12,721 nucleotides of DNA from Brevundimonas sp. UBA7534 (GCF_002479325.1 NZ_DLMO01000095.1:5767-18487), one strand, 5' to 3'. Positions 1 through 7,314 are shown, numbered from the stretch's first letter. Notes: generated from the letters alone by a model not told the origin. Numbers and translations: made by a program.

Positions 1-1
1 C

Positions 2-334
2 ATCGTCGAGCGCACCCGCAAGGGCGGCGGCGAGATCGTGGCCCTGCTCAAGACCGGCTCGGCCTTCTACGCCCCGGCTGAGTCCGCCATCGCCATGGCC
101 AAGTCCTATCTTCTGGACCAGAAGCGCGTCCTGCCGTCGGCCGTCTATCTGAACGGCGAATACGGCCTGTCGGACCTCTACGTCGGCGTCCCGGCCCTGA
201 TCGGCGCCGCGGGCGTGGAGAAGGTGGTCGAGTTCACCACCAACGACGACGAAAAGGCCATGCTGGCGAAGTCGGTCGACTCTGTGAAGGGCCTGATCCA
301 GGCCTGCAAGGACATCGACGGCTCGCTGGCCTAA
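2..334 (+). CDS. mdh: Malate dehydrogenase, C-terminal part (partial at 5' end)
   Basis: The gene enters from the left edge and the last 110 codons are visible in frame from base 2, ending in TAA at 332-334. The product would oxidise malate to oxaloacetate with NAD+ in the TCA cycle (cytoplasm). The visible part carries the GSAFYAPAESA segment typical of the C-terminal catalytic domain of the LDH-like bacterial malate dehydrogenases. After it come the YLNGEYG and YVGVPALIG strands and a final helix ending KDIDGSLA. The Rossmann NAD domain and the catalytic His lie upstream and cannot be checked. Lactate dehydrogenase is the main alternative, but the GSAFYAPA and VYLNGEYG pattern fits MDH better. 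A strong hairpin follows the stop codon, so this is probably the end of its transcript. Confidence 0.9.
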   Translation: MVERTRKGGGEIVALLKTGSAFYAPAESAIAMAKSYLLDQKRVLPSAVYLNGEYGLSDLYVGVPALIGAAGVEKVVEFTTNDDEKAMLAKSVDSVKGLIQACKDIDGSLA

Positions 335-372
335 ATGCCGGCGGCGGGGCTTCAACGCCTTTGATGTTCAAG

Positions 373-407
373 AAGGGCCGTGGAGCGATCCGCGGCCCTT
401 TCCCTTT
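373..407 (+). terminator. Intrinsic terminator after mdh
   Basis: Bases 373-384 pair with 389-400 over 12 positions, with one T-G wobble, around a GCGA (GNRA-type) tetraloop at 385-388. The stem is followed by the T-rich run TCCCTTT. It lies 38 bases after the mdh stop and just before the 3' end of the convergent gene at 411-1193. The T-rich side favours termination of plus-strand transcription. There is no T-tract on the minus side. Confidence 0.8.
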
Positions 408-410
408 GCG

Positions 411-1193
411 TCAGCTGCCGCTGGAGAAGCGCACGACCCCGATCAGGCCGGCGCGCCACACGCCCTCGTCCTCGACCAGGGGGCTATCTTTGGTGTCGCC
501 CAGCCGCTGCTCGTAGTTGACGAAACCGCCCACGCCGAACCGCTCGCCGACCGGAATGGCCAGGAAGGCGACGGCCCCGGCGCCGGACAGGCCGCCCGAC
601 GCCGCGTACGGCTGATAGCCGCTGCCCGGCGCCTGTTCGGGCGTGACGCCGAAGTAGCGCTGGATGCGCTCGTCGTTCCCGCCCACGACATAGCCCGACA
701 CGCGGAGCAGACCCACCGGGGTCACGCGTTGATGGCCAATGGAGGCGAAATACTGCAGTCCCGCGTCGTCGCCCGACACGTCCTGGGCCACGCGGCCGCC
801 CACGACCACTCCACCGAAACGCTTGTAGGCGTAGAGGGCCGCGTCGGCGCCGAAATCCGGCCGTTCCAGGCTAGAACCCTCGATGTCGCCAGCGGCGAAG
901 CGGGGACGAAGCTGGACGCCGGCGCGGAAGTCGTCGGTCTTGACGGCGTTCCAGCCGAGGCCGTCCAGGCCGTTGGCGTAAACGATGTCGCGATAGTTGG
1001 CCGAGCCCCAGGCGGTGTAGTTCACGTCGTCGCCGGTGTTTCCTGTGGCGCTGAAGCCGTGAGTGATCCCGCCGCCGATGTCGACGCGCCAGGTCTTGGG
1101 CGCCTCCACCTGCTCATAGGGCTGGGATTGCGCCAGGGCCGAGCCGGCGACGGCGGCGAAGGCGGCGGACAGGAAAAGGGTGCGAAGCGACAT
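411..1193 (-). CDS. MipA/OmpV family outer-membrane protein
   Basis: The product has 260 residues. The start chosen is the ATG at 1193, because it begins a clean Sec signal peptide (MSLRTLFLS, a hydrophobic Ala-rich core, and a cleavage site at ALA|QSQ, residue 21). The longer in-frame ATG at 1259 would run into the upstream plsC gene and bury the signal. The mature part alternates short amphipathic strands and Gly-rich turns, as in a small beta-barrel. It includes VDIGGGITHGF near the N-terminus and a YFGVTPEQA...YQPYAASGG segment characteristic of the MipA/OmpV family (MltA-interacting protein, peptidoglycan scaffold). The barrel ends GVVRF but then has four more residues (SSGS), where outer-membrane proteins usually end on the aromatic residue. 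It is the last gene of the ftsE-led minus-strand cluster, 43 bases after plsC. Family assignment is by sequence pattern only, and its substrate is unknown. Confidence 0.75.
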   Translation of the reverse strand: MSLRTLFLSAAFAAVAGSALAQSQPYEQVEAPKTWRVDIGGGITHGFSATGNTGDDVNYTAWGSANYRDIVYANGLDGLGWNAVKTDDFRAGVQLRPRFAAGDIEGSSLERPDFGADAALYAYKRFGGVVVGGRVAQDVSGDDAGLQYFASIGHQRVTPVGLLRVSGYVVGGNDERIQRYFGVTPEQAPGSGYQPYAASGGLSGAGAVAFLAIPVGERFGVGGFVNYEQRLGDTKDSPLVEDEGVWRAGLIGVVRFSSGS

Positions 1194-1236
1194 GAAGCGG
1201 CCTTGGGCGATCTGCGGAACGCCCGGCCGGGGAGGG

Positions 1237-1974
1237 TCAGGCCGGATCAGAATGCGCAAGCGCGGCCTTTGGCTCCAACAGGACGCTTGAAGCCGTCTCG
1301 ATGCGGCTTTCCAGCAACGCCATCATCGGTCCGCGCTTCAGACCGGCGGGAATGGGCTCCAGAAATTCGAAGGTCACCACGCCGGGATGGCGCATGACGC
1401 CATGGGCAGGCCAGCAGACGCCCGAGTTGGTCGCCACCGGCCAGCACGGGCCCTCCAGGTCGCGATAGATGGCCGCCACGCCGGGCTTGTAGTCGCCGGG
1501 CGCGCCCGGCTCGGTGCGGGTGCCTTCGGGAAAGATCACGATCTGGCGCCCTTCGGCCAGCCGCGCGCGGGCCTGGCGCGCCATGTCCTTCAGCGCCTTG
1601 GCGTGACCCTGGCGGTCCACGGCTATCATCTTCGTTTTCCAGGCGAACCAGCCGAAGAAGGGCAACGGCATCAGCTCCTTCTTCAGCACGAAGCAGGCGT
1701 CGGGCAGGATGGCCAGCAGCGCCACCACATCCAGCATCCCCTGATGTTTGGACGCCACCAGCGCGGCGCCCGAGGGGCGGTGCTCCAGCCCAGTCACCTC
1801 GACCTTGACCCCGGCGATCCAACGCAGCCCGAACAGGACCGTGCGCGCCCAGGCCTTGACCACTCCCATGGCGTAGCGGTGCGGCATCAGCAGCGCCGGC
1901 GACAGGCCGATGGCGAATAGCGGCATCGACACATAGAGCCACAGGGTGAAGACGAGGGAGCGCAGCAAGGTCAC
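1237..1974 (-). CDS. plsC: 1-acyl-sn-glycerol-3-phosphate acyltransferase (PlsC family)
   Basis: The 245-residue membrane-bound enzyme should transfer an acyl chain to lysophosphatidic acid, giving phosphatidic acid, the precursor of all membrane phospholipids. The N-terminus is a hydrophobic anchor (about residues 5-30). Motif I is HQGMLD, an HX4D catalytic pair (H77, D82). Motif III is FPEGTRT (148-154), which binds the glycerol phosphate. A TNSGVCWP segment (182-189) matches the usual NSG..W motif. The start is a GTG at 1974, immediately after the TAA stop of the upstream gene with no gap (TAAGTG), which suggests translational coupling. A GAGAAGG sequence about 11 bases upstream could serve as ribosome site. 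The length is normal for the family. It is co-transcribed with ftsEX and an ElyC/YdcF-type gene, tying lipid synthesis to envelope growth. Confidence 0.88.
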   Translation of the reverse strand: MTLLRSLVFTLWLYVSMPLFAIGLSPALLMPHRYAMGVVKAWARTVLFGLRWIAGVKVEVTGLEHRPSGAALVASKHQGMLDVVALLAILPDACFVLKKELMPLPFFGWFAWKTKMIAVDRQGHAKALKDMARQARARLAEGRQIVIFPEGTRTEPGAPGDYKPGVAAIYRDLEGPCWPVATNSGVCWPAHGVMRHPGVVTFEFLEPIPAGLKRGPMMALLESRIETASSVLLEPKAALAHSDPA

Positions 1975-2601
1975 TTAAGCCGGGGCCTTCTCATCAGCGG
2001 GAGCGGTCACGGGCCGGTCGCGGGTCAGGCGTTCGATCCCCTCGCGGCCCAGGGCGACCAGATATTTCATATACTCCAGCGTCATCCGCCGGGCGGTGAC
2101 CGCCGCGCGCCACCAGCGGGCGTTGTCCAGCGACGGGGTCGACACCGCATAGGGCGTCAGCCGCACGCCGGGCAGGGCGCCGCGGATTTCCACCAGCGAG
2201 CGGGGCATATGATAGTCCGAGGTGACGACGATCAGGTCGTCATAGCCCCTGGCGCGCGCCCAGGCGGCGATCTCCTGGGCGTTGCCGACCGTATCCTCCG
2301 CCTCGAAGCCCAGGTCGACGCAGCAGTTGAACAGGCGGCTGGAGCCGGGCGTCAGCTCGCGCAGTTCGCGGCGGCGCACCTCGCGGTTCACGCCCGAAAT
2401 CAGGACGCGCCGGCCCTTGCCCTGTTCCAGCAGGCGGATGGCGGCGTTGACGCGCTCGGACGACGGGCCGGTCAGGGCCACGATGGCGTCGGCGCGCGCC
2501 GGCTCCTCGGCCGGCGTCAGGCCCCGCACCCGGTCGGCGAAGGCGAACAGCCCGACCAGCCAGATCAGGGCGACGATGGCGATGATGACCAGCAGCCTCA
2601 T
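1975..2601 (-). CDS. ElyC/SanA/YdcF family protein (DUF218), envelope-associated
   Basis: The product has 208 residues. Its start ATG (2601-2599) overlaps the ftsX stop as ATGA, so I used it rather than upstream in-frame codons that lie inside ftsX. An N-terminal membrane segment (residues 3-22) is followed by a DUF218 domain. Visible features are the first strand DAIVALTG (38-45), RVLISG (65-70), TVGNAQE (104-110) and VTSDYHMPRS (126-135), the typical motif set of the SanA/ElyC/YdcF group. Relatives such as SanA and ElyC support envelope barrier function and peptidoglycan or lipid-carrier homeostasis in E. coli, but their biochemical reaction is not settled. An anchored protein with its domain facing the periplasm is the likely topology. 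Position between ftsX and plsC supports an envelope role. Confidence 0.82.
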   Translation of the reverse strand: MRLLVIIAIVALIWLVGLFAFADRVRGLTPAEEPARADAIVALTGPSSERVNAAIRLLEQGKGRRVLISGVNREVRRRELRELTPGSSRLFNCCVDLGFEAEDTVGNAQEIAAWARARGYDDLIVVTSDYHMPRSLVEIRGALPGVRLTPYAVSTPSLDNARWWRAAVTARRMTLEYMKYLVALGREGIERLTRDRPVTAPADEKAPA

Positions 2602-3488
2602 CCGTCCTGCCTGTCCGAACCCAGCACTTTCAAGGCGGCGAATCTGGCCGCGAGAACCGCCACAGTAGCGGCCAGCAGCGGGCAAGGCGAGAGCAGCAGC
2701 AGATCGCTCCACGCCAAGGGCAGCGCCTGGGTCAGGCCTTCGGATCCGCCGAGGAACCGCAGGAAGACCACCAGCACCCCCGCCAAGGCCGCACCGATCG
2801 CCCCGGCCGCCAGCGCCATCAGGCCGAACCGCCGCATGAACAGGCCGGCGATGCGCGCATCGGTAGCCCCGTTCAGGCTCAGGGTCTCGATCACCTCGCG
2901 CCCCGCCGCCAGGCCCGCGCGGGTGGCGTAGGCGATGGCGGCCCCGGCGGCCAGCGCGATCGCCAGGAAGGCGGCGCCGGCCAGAAGGGCGATCAGCCGC
3001 GCCGACCGCTCGACCTCGCCGCGCCACAGGCTGTGATCGTCCACGCTGGCGTCCAGTCCTGCCTCGGCGAGGGCGCGGCTGAGCGTCAGGGCGCCGGCGG
3101 GCGCCTCGGGGTCCAGGCGGACAGTGACCAGGAAGGGTAGGGGGAGATCGGGAAGCACCGCGTCTCCCAGCCAGGGTCTAAGCAGGTCTTCGGCCGCCTT
3201 GCGGTCCAGGGCGGCGGCCTCCTCGACCCCCTCCACGCCGGCCAGGGTCTCGGCGGCGCGGGCCGCGGCGGCGGCGCCCGATTCGCCGACGCGCGGGCGG
3301 ACCTGGACGGTGGCTTCGGCGCCCAGCTGACGCGCCCAGCCCTGGGCGGCGCGGTCGGCGGCGGAGCCTGCGACGGCGGCCAGGCAGGCCAGGAAGCACA
3401 GCACGGCGATGACGGTCATCAGCCAGGGCTCGCCCGCCGCGGCGGGCGGCAGCAGGCCGGGGCGGCGTTCGGGAACCAGGCGGATCAC
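2598..3488 (-). CDS. ftsX: Cell division protein FtsX (permease-like subunit)
   Basis: The product has 296 residues, starting at a GTG (3488-3486) that overlaps the ftsE stop as GTGA. Longer open sequence upstream is only the shadow of ftsE. The topology is as expected for FtsX: a short cytoplasmic N-terminus, TM1 (about 22-41), a periplasmic domain of about 120 residues, then TM2 (164-187), TM3 (220-246) and TM4 (262-285). The cytoplasmic segment between TM2 and TM3 contains REVIETLSLNGATDARI, matching the conserved coupling region that contacts FtsE. FtsEX acts at the divisome and controls peptidoglycan hydrolases rather than transporting a substrate. The periplasmic domain is Ala-rich and poorly conserved, as is usual. 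It overlaps the next gene by ATGA (2598-2601). Confidence 0.9.
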   Translation of the reverse strand: MIRLVPERRPGLLPPAAAGEPWLMTVIAVLCFLACLAAVAGSAADRAAQGWARQLGAEATVQVRPRVGESGAAAAARAAETLAGVEGVEEAAALDRKAAEDLLRPWLGDAVLPDLPLPFLVTVRLDPEAPAGALTLSRALAEAGLDASVDDHSLWRGEVERSARLIALLAGAAFLAIALAAGAAIAYATRAGLAAGREVIETLSLNGATDARIAGLFMRRFGLMALAAGAIGAALAGVLVVFLRFLGGSEGLTQALPLAWSDLLLLSPCPLLAATVAVLAARFAALKVLGSDRQDG

Positions 3489-4195
3489 GCGACCGCCTCG
3501 TAGAGACCGCCCTTGTGCAGGTGAAGCACGCGCGCGCCGGAGCGTTCGGCCAGGGCCTGGTCGTGGCTGGCGATCAGCACCGTCGCGCCCAGCCGGTTCA
3601 GCGATTGAAACAGACGCAGCAGCTTGTCGGCCATGGCGGCGTCGACGCTGCCGGTCGGTTCGTCCGCGACGATCAGGCCGGGACGGGCGATCACGGCCCG
3701 GGCGATGGCCAGTCGCTGCTTTTCGCCGCCGGACAGGGCCGGGGGGCGGGCGTCCATGCGCGCGCCCAGGCCGACCCATTTCAGCATCTCCTCGACATCG
3801 GCGGCATGGTCGGCCGCGCGTCCGCCGGCCAGGCGCAGCGGCAGGGCGGCGTTGTCGAAGGCCGACAGATGATCCAGCAGCCGAAAATCCTGGAACACGA
3901 CGCCCATGCGGCGGCGGAAGACGGGAACGTCGCGGCGGGCGATGTCGGTCACGTCGGAGCCGAACAGGCTGATCCGGCCGGTCCGGGGCCGGGCGGCCAG
4001 GGTCAGCAGGCGCAGCAGCGACGACTTGCCGGCCCCCGAGGGCCCGGTAAGGAAGTGGAAAGAGCCGCGCGGCAGAATGAGGTTAACGTCCCGCAGAATC
4101 CCGGGCGCATCCGCATAGCCGAAGCCCACGCCCGACAGGCGGACGGTATCGGACGCGGGAGCGGTTTCGGCGGCGCTGGCGGGCGAGGACGGCAT
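3485..4195 (-). CDS. ftsE: Cell division ATP-binding protein FtsE
   Basis: The 236-residue ABC ATPase has all its motifs in order: Walker A GPSGAGKSS (51-59), Q-loop VVFQDFRLL (99-107), signature LSGGEKQR (154-161), Walker B LIVADEPTG (174-182) and the switch His in IASHD (H211). The adjacent permease with FtsX topology identifies it as FtsE rather than LolD or MacB. A Q-loop followed by DFRLL is typical of FtsE. An N-terminal extension of about 17 Ala/Ser/Pro residues precedes the fold, so a slightly later start is possible, although no better ATG is seen. No strong Shine-Dalgarno sequence precedes the ATG. It is the first gene of the minus-strand cluster and is divergent from the zitP-like gene across a 71-base gap (4196-4266) that must hold both promoters. 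Confidence 0.93.
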   Translation of the reverse strand: MPSSPASAAETAPASDTVRLSGVGFGYADAPGILRDVNLILPRGSFHFLTGPSGAGKSSLLRLLTLAARPRTGRISLFGSDVTDIARRDVPVFRRRMGVVFQDFRLLDHLSAFDNAALPLRLAGGRAADHAADVEEMLKWVGLGARMDARPPALSGGEKQRLAIARAVIARPGLIVADEPTGSVDAAMADKLLRLFQSLNRLGATVLIASHDQALAERSGARVLHLHKGGLYEAVA

Positions 4196-4266
4196 GGTTT
4201 CGGTTTCAGGGACGGGGCGCGGGTCGCGCCTCTCGGGAGGGGGCGCAAGCCTCGCAGTCAGACGAC

Positions 4267-5277
4267 ATGATACTGACCTGCCCCGCCTGCGCCACCAGCT
4301 ATTTCATTCGCGACGACCTGGTCGGACCGACCGGGCGCAAGGTGCGTTGCCAATCGTGCGGCGAGGTGTGGCGCGCAGGCGTCGAGGAGCCGCTGGAACT
4401 GACCGCCGAGCCGGAGCCGAAGCCGGCCGCCGCGCCTGAATCCGCGCCCGCGCCCGAGCCGGCCAGCCTAGCCGAAACGCCGGCGCCCGAACTGCCCAAG
4501 GCCTTCCGCGCCCGCGCCGAACAGCAGCGCCGCCTGCGCCGTGCAGCGGCTCAGGGCGCCGTCTGGGCCGCGATGGCGGCGATCTTCGTCGGTCTGCTGG
4601 TCTCGGCCTGGCTGTTCCGAGTCGAGGTGGTCCAGGCCTTCCCCCGCGCGGCGGCCGCCTACGCCATGGTCGGCGCGCCGGTGAACCCGGTCGGGCTGGA
4701 CTTCGAGGCGATGAGCGCGCGCGAGGCCCCCGACCAGCCCGGCATGGTGTTGGTCGCCGGCGCCCTGCGCAATGTCCGCGACGAGGAGATCGTGGCCCCG
4801 CCCGTGCGCGTCGCCCTGCTGGACGAGCATGGCGCGGAGGTCGGTTTCAAGGTGATCCCGATCGACGCCGCCCCGGTCCTGCCCGGCAAGGTTCAGGGCT
4901 TCGCCGCCCTGATCCCCGACCCTGGCGGCCACGCGGCGGACATCGGCGTGAACTTCGCGCCGGCTCCGGCCCAGCGTCCCAGGGCCGAAACAAGCGCCCA
5001 GCGGCACGGGGCCGCCGCGCCCGAGGCCTACGGTCATGGGGCCGCCCATCACGAGCCGGCGCAAGCGACGGGCGCGCTGCAGACGGCCGATACTTCGGCC
5101 GACCGCGCGCCGTCGGCCTCGCCGGACGCGTCGCCCGCCAACGCCCAGACCCGGGGCCTGCGCCCCGCCTCCGCGCCCGGCTTCGGCGGTTCGGCCGCCG
5201 CCCCGGTCGACGCCCGGCCGCTGACTGCGGTGGACAGCGCCCACGGGGAGGCGGTATCGGCCTCCCATCATGGCTGA
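4267..5277 (+). CDS. zitP: MJ0042 zinc-ribbon membrane protein, ZitP-like polar organiser
   Basis: The product has 336 residues. An N-terminal zinc ribbon (1-37) has two CxxC pairs, C5/C8 and C28/C31, in MILTCPACATSYF and RKVRCQSCGEVW. As I recall it, Caulobacter ZitP has the same cysteine positions plus R24, R27 and W35, the residues implicated in binding the polar protein PopZ. All three are present here at the same numbers. A Pro/Glu/Ala linker (about 40-78) and a basic Arg-rich stretch lead to one membrane segment (about 98-117). A DUF3426-like periplasmic domain follows (about 118-231, including VLVAGALRNVRDEEI). A low-complexity Pro/Ala/Ser/His tail (about 232-336) is extra relative to the shorter Caulobacter protein. 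The likely role is polar organisation of chromosome, motility or pilus factors. A generic zinc-ribbon domain protein of unknown role is the alternative. Its last 8 bases overlap the next gene. Confidence 0.72.
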   Translation: MILTCPACATSYFIRDDLVGPTGRKVRCQSCGEVWRAGVEEPLELTAEPEPKPAAAPESAPAPEPASLAETPAPELPKAFRARAEQQRRLRRAAAQGAVWAAMAAIFVGLLVSAWLFRVEVVQAFPRAAAAYAMVGAPVNPVGLDFEAMSAREAPDQPGMVLVAGALRNVRDEEIVAPPVRVALLDEHGAEVGFKVIPIDAAPVLPGKVQGFAALIPDPGGHAADIGVNFAPAPAQRPRAETSAQRHGAAAPEAYGHGAAHHEPAQATGALQTADTSADRAPSASPDASPANAQTRGLRPASAPGFGGSAAAPVDARPLTAVDSAHGEAVSASHHG

Positions 5278-5803
5278 CACCTCCCCGACGCCGACCGTCC
5301 TCCTGCCCGAGGCGGAGATCTCCCGCATCGTCGCCGACCTGGCTCGACGCATCGCGCCCGCCATCGACGACGACACCGTGGCGGCGGTGTTGCTGACCGG
5401 CGGCCTGTGGTTCGCCGCCGACCTGACCCGCGCCCTGGCGCGCGAGGGCCGGCGGGTCCGTTTCGACGCCCTGTGGTTGGCCTCATACGGTGACGACAAG
5501 ACCAGCCGGGGCGCGATCGACGTCTATGCGCCGTTCCAGCGGCCGATCGACGGGCGCCGCGTGCTGATCCTGGACGATGTGTTCGACACCGGCCTGTCGC
5601 TGGCCGAGGCGGTGCGGATCGCGCGCGAGGGCGGGGCGTCCGAGGTTCTGACCTGCGTGTTCGCGCGCAAGCCCTGGCCCAAGCCCCGCGCGCCCGAGCC
5701 GGACTTCGTCGGGTGGGAGGCGCCGAACCGGTTCCTGGTCGGCTACGGCCTGGATCACGCCGGGGGGCTGCGCGGCCTGCCCGACATCTGCGCGATGGAT
5801 TAG
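5270..5803 (+). CDS. hpt: Hypoxanthine-type phosphoribosyltransferase
   Basis: The product is a cytoplasmic type I phosphoribosyltransferase of 177 residues, expected to make IMP/GMP from hypoxanthine/guanine and PRPP in purine salvage. The PRPP motif is VLILDDVFDTGLS (98-110). The flexible-loop region is ASYGDDKTSRG (71-81). The C-terminal GLDHAGGLRGLPDI (160-173) matches the hallmark base-binding segment of HPRTs (D..x..R.LPDI). The pyrophosphate loop reads LLTGGLWFAADL, with Thr where HPRTs normally have Lys (L-K-G), so activity or specificity may differ. The ATG at 5270 lies inside the end of the zitP-like gene (ATGGCTGA overlap), suggesting coupled translation. Its stop shares four bases (5800-5803) with the convergent lysA stop, and no terminator is seen between them. 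Confidence 0.7.
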   Translation: MADTSPTPTVLLPEAEISRIVADLARRIAPAIDDDTVAAVLLTGGLWFAADLTRALAREGRRVRFDALWLASYGDDKTSRGAIDVYAPFQRPIDGRRVLILDDVFDTGLSLAEAVRIAREGGASEVLTCVFARKPWPKPRAPEPDFVGWEAPNRFLVGYGLDHAGGLRGLPDICAMD

Positions 5804-7074
5804 AGCCAGTCGGCGAACGGCTCGCGGTCCAGCATTTCCTCATAGGTCGGACGCGGGCGGATGACGGCCCATCGGTCGCCGTCGACCAGCACCTCGGGGA
5901 CCAGGGGACGGCTGTTGTATTCGCTGGCCATCACCGCGCCATAGGCGCCGGCGCCGGTGAAGGCGACCAGGTCCTCGGCCTCCAGCATCGGCAGGTCGCG
6001 GTCGCGGGCGAAGGTGTCGCCGGTCTCGCACACCGGGCCGACCACGTCGTAGGGTCGCGCGGCGCTTGGGCTTGGCCGCACCGGGACGATGTCGTGGAAG
6101 GCGTCGTAGAGCGCCGGACGCATCAGGTCGTTCATGGCCGCATCCAGCACCAGGAAACGGCGGCCGTCGGAACGCTCGGTGACCTGAATCACCTGGCTAA
6201 GCAACACGCCGGCGTTTGCGGCCAGCAGGCGCCCCGGCTCGAAGGCGGCCTCGACCTCCAGGCCGTCCAGCACGCGCGCGGCCATGGCGACATAGTCGGC
6301 GGGGGACGGGGGCGCCGCGCCGCCGGCGTAGGGCACGCCCAGGCCGCCGCCCAGGTCCAGCCGGGTGACGGCGCAGCCCTGGCCCCGCAGCGTCAGGGTC
6401 ATGTCGGCCAGGACGCGGAAGGCGGCTTCCAGCGGGGTTAGGTCGGTGATCTGGCTGCCGATGTGGCAGGCCAGGCCCACGGGCGTGACATGGGGCGAGG
6501 CCGAGGCGCGCGCATACAGTTCCAGCGCCTCTTCGACCGGTACGCCGAACTTGTCGCCCTTGCCGCCGGTGGTGATCTTGGCGTGGCCGCCAGCGCCGAT
6601 ATTGGGATTGACGCGCACGGCGACGGCGGGGCTGGCGTCCATCAGGGCCGCGACCTGGATCAGGCGGTCCAACTCGGCCCCCGATTCGATGTTGATCTGG
6701 CGTACGCCGACAGCGATGGCGAAGGCCAGTTCGACATCGGTTTTGCCCACGCCGGAGAAGATGATCCGCTCCGCCGGAACCCCAGCGGCCAGGGCGCGGC
6801 GGATCTCGCCTTCCGACACCGTGTCGGCCCCCGAGCCCATCTTCGCCAGCGTCGCCAGCACCGACAGGTTCGAGTTGGCCTTGACCGCGAAGGCGATCAG
6901 GGCCTCGCCCAGGGCGTCGCGGTGCGCGTCGGCGGCCGCCCGCAACAGGCCGTAGTGCCGCTTCAGCGTGGCGGTGGAATAGACATAGACGGGTGTGCCG
7001 ACCTCGTCGGCGAGGGTCTCCAGCGAGACCCCCTCGGCGTGGAGCACGCCGTCCTTCGGTTCAAAATGATGCAA
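5800..7074 (-). CDS. lysA: Diaminopimelate decarboxylase
   Basis: The 424-residue PLP enzyme converts meso-diaminopimelate to L-lysine, the last step of lysine synthesis. The PLP lysine is in FAVKAN (K65). CHIGSQ (203-208), GGGLGVPY (242-249) and EPGRLL (279-284) form the barrel active site and phosphate-binding region. The C-terminal domain has GPVCETGD (346-353, catalytic Cys349) and GAYGAVMASEYN (376-387). The start is a TTG at 7074-7072. The resulting MHHFEPKDGVLHAEGVSLE matches the usual alphaproteobacterial LysA N-terminus, and no ATG or GTG fits better. It begins 3 bases after the stop of the small lipoprotein gene, so it is probably translated by coupling within an argH-lptM-lysA operon. 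The rare start codon may hold expression down. Confidence 0.95.
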   Translation of the reverse strand: MHHFEPKDGVLHAEGVSLETLADEVGTPVYVYSTATLKRHYGLLRAAADAHRDALGEALIAFAVKANSNLSVLATLAKMGSGADTVSEGEIRRALAAGVPAERIIFSGVGKTDVELAFAIAVGVRQINIESGAELDRLIQVAALMDASPAVAVRVNPNIGAGGHAKITTGGKGDKFGVPVEEALELYARASASPHVTPVGLACHIGSQITDLTPLEAAFRVLADMTLTLRGQGCAVTRLDLGGGLGVPYAGGAAPPSPADYVAMAARVLDGLEVEAAFEPGRLLAANAGVLLSQVIQVTERSDGRRFLVLDAAMNDLMRPALYDAFHDIVPVRPSPSAARPYDVVGPVCETGDTFARDRDLPMLEAEDLVAFTGAGAYGAVMASEYNSRPLVPEVLVDGDRWAVIRPRPTYEEMLDREPFADWL

Positions 7075-7077
7075 GGC

Positions 7078-7314
7078 CTAGCGGGGTTCGTTCTGGGCGG
7101 CGCCGGCGCCGATGGGATTGGTGGGGCCGCCGTCGATCGGCACGCTGCTGGACGGACGGTTCACCGTCGCCGGCTCGGGCAGGGACGGCGCGTCGCGGTC
7201 GCGCACGGCGCGCTCGGTCTCGCGGCGCGGGGCCTCCAGGTCGGTCATCCGGCCGCAGGCGGAGGTCGCCAGCGCCAGGACGCCGATGACAAGCACGGAT
7301 TTCTTGATGATCAC
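7078..7314 (-). CDS. lptM: Small LptM-like lipoprotein
   Basis: The product has 78 residues, starting at a GTG (7314-7312) that overlaps the argH stop as GTGA. A lipoprotein signal (MIIKKS, then a hydrophobic core) ends at TSAC with the lipidated Cys at position 20. The mature start CGRMTDLEAPRRE resembles the short CG-R/K-KGPLxxP motif of LptM (YifL), the small lipoprotein that helps LptD fold and form its disulfides at the outer membrane. Many proteobacteria carry such a gene directly before lysA, as here, which is the stronger argument. The rest is a Pro/Asp/Arg-rich, probably disordered tail. Thr at the -3 position of the lipobox and MTDL instead of KGPL are departures from the usual sequence. 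The Gly after Cys favours outer-membrane sorting. Confidence 0.72.
   Translation of the reverse strand: MIIKKSVLVIGVLALATSACGRMTDLEAPRRETERAVRDRDAPSLPEPATVNRPSSSVPIDGGPTNPIGAGAAQNEPR

Noticed and set aside
2209..2931. Plus-strand frame of 240 codons across the YdcF-type gene and ftsX
   Set aside because: Antisense shadow. Both minus-strand genes have family motifs and overlapping start/stop junctions.
4196..4266. Searched the ftsE/zitP divergent gap for CtrA (TTAA-N7-TTAA), CcrM GANTC and EcfG sites
   Set aside because: None is present, and no convincing -35/-10 pair could be chosen by eye.
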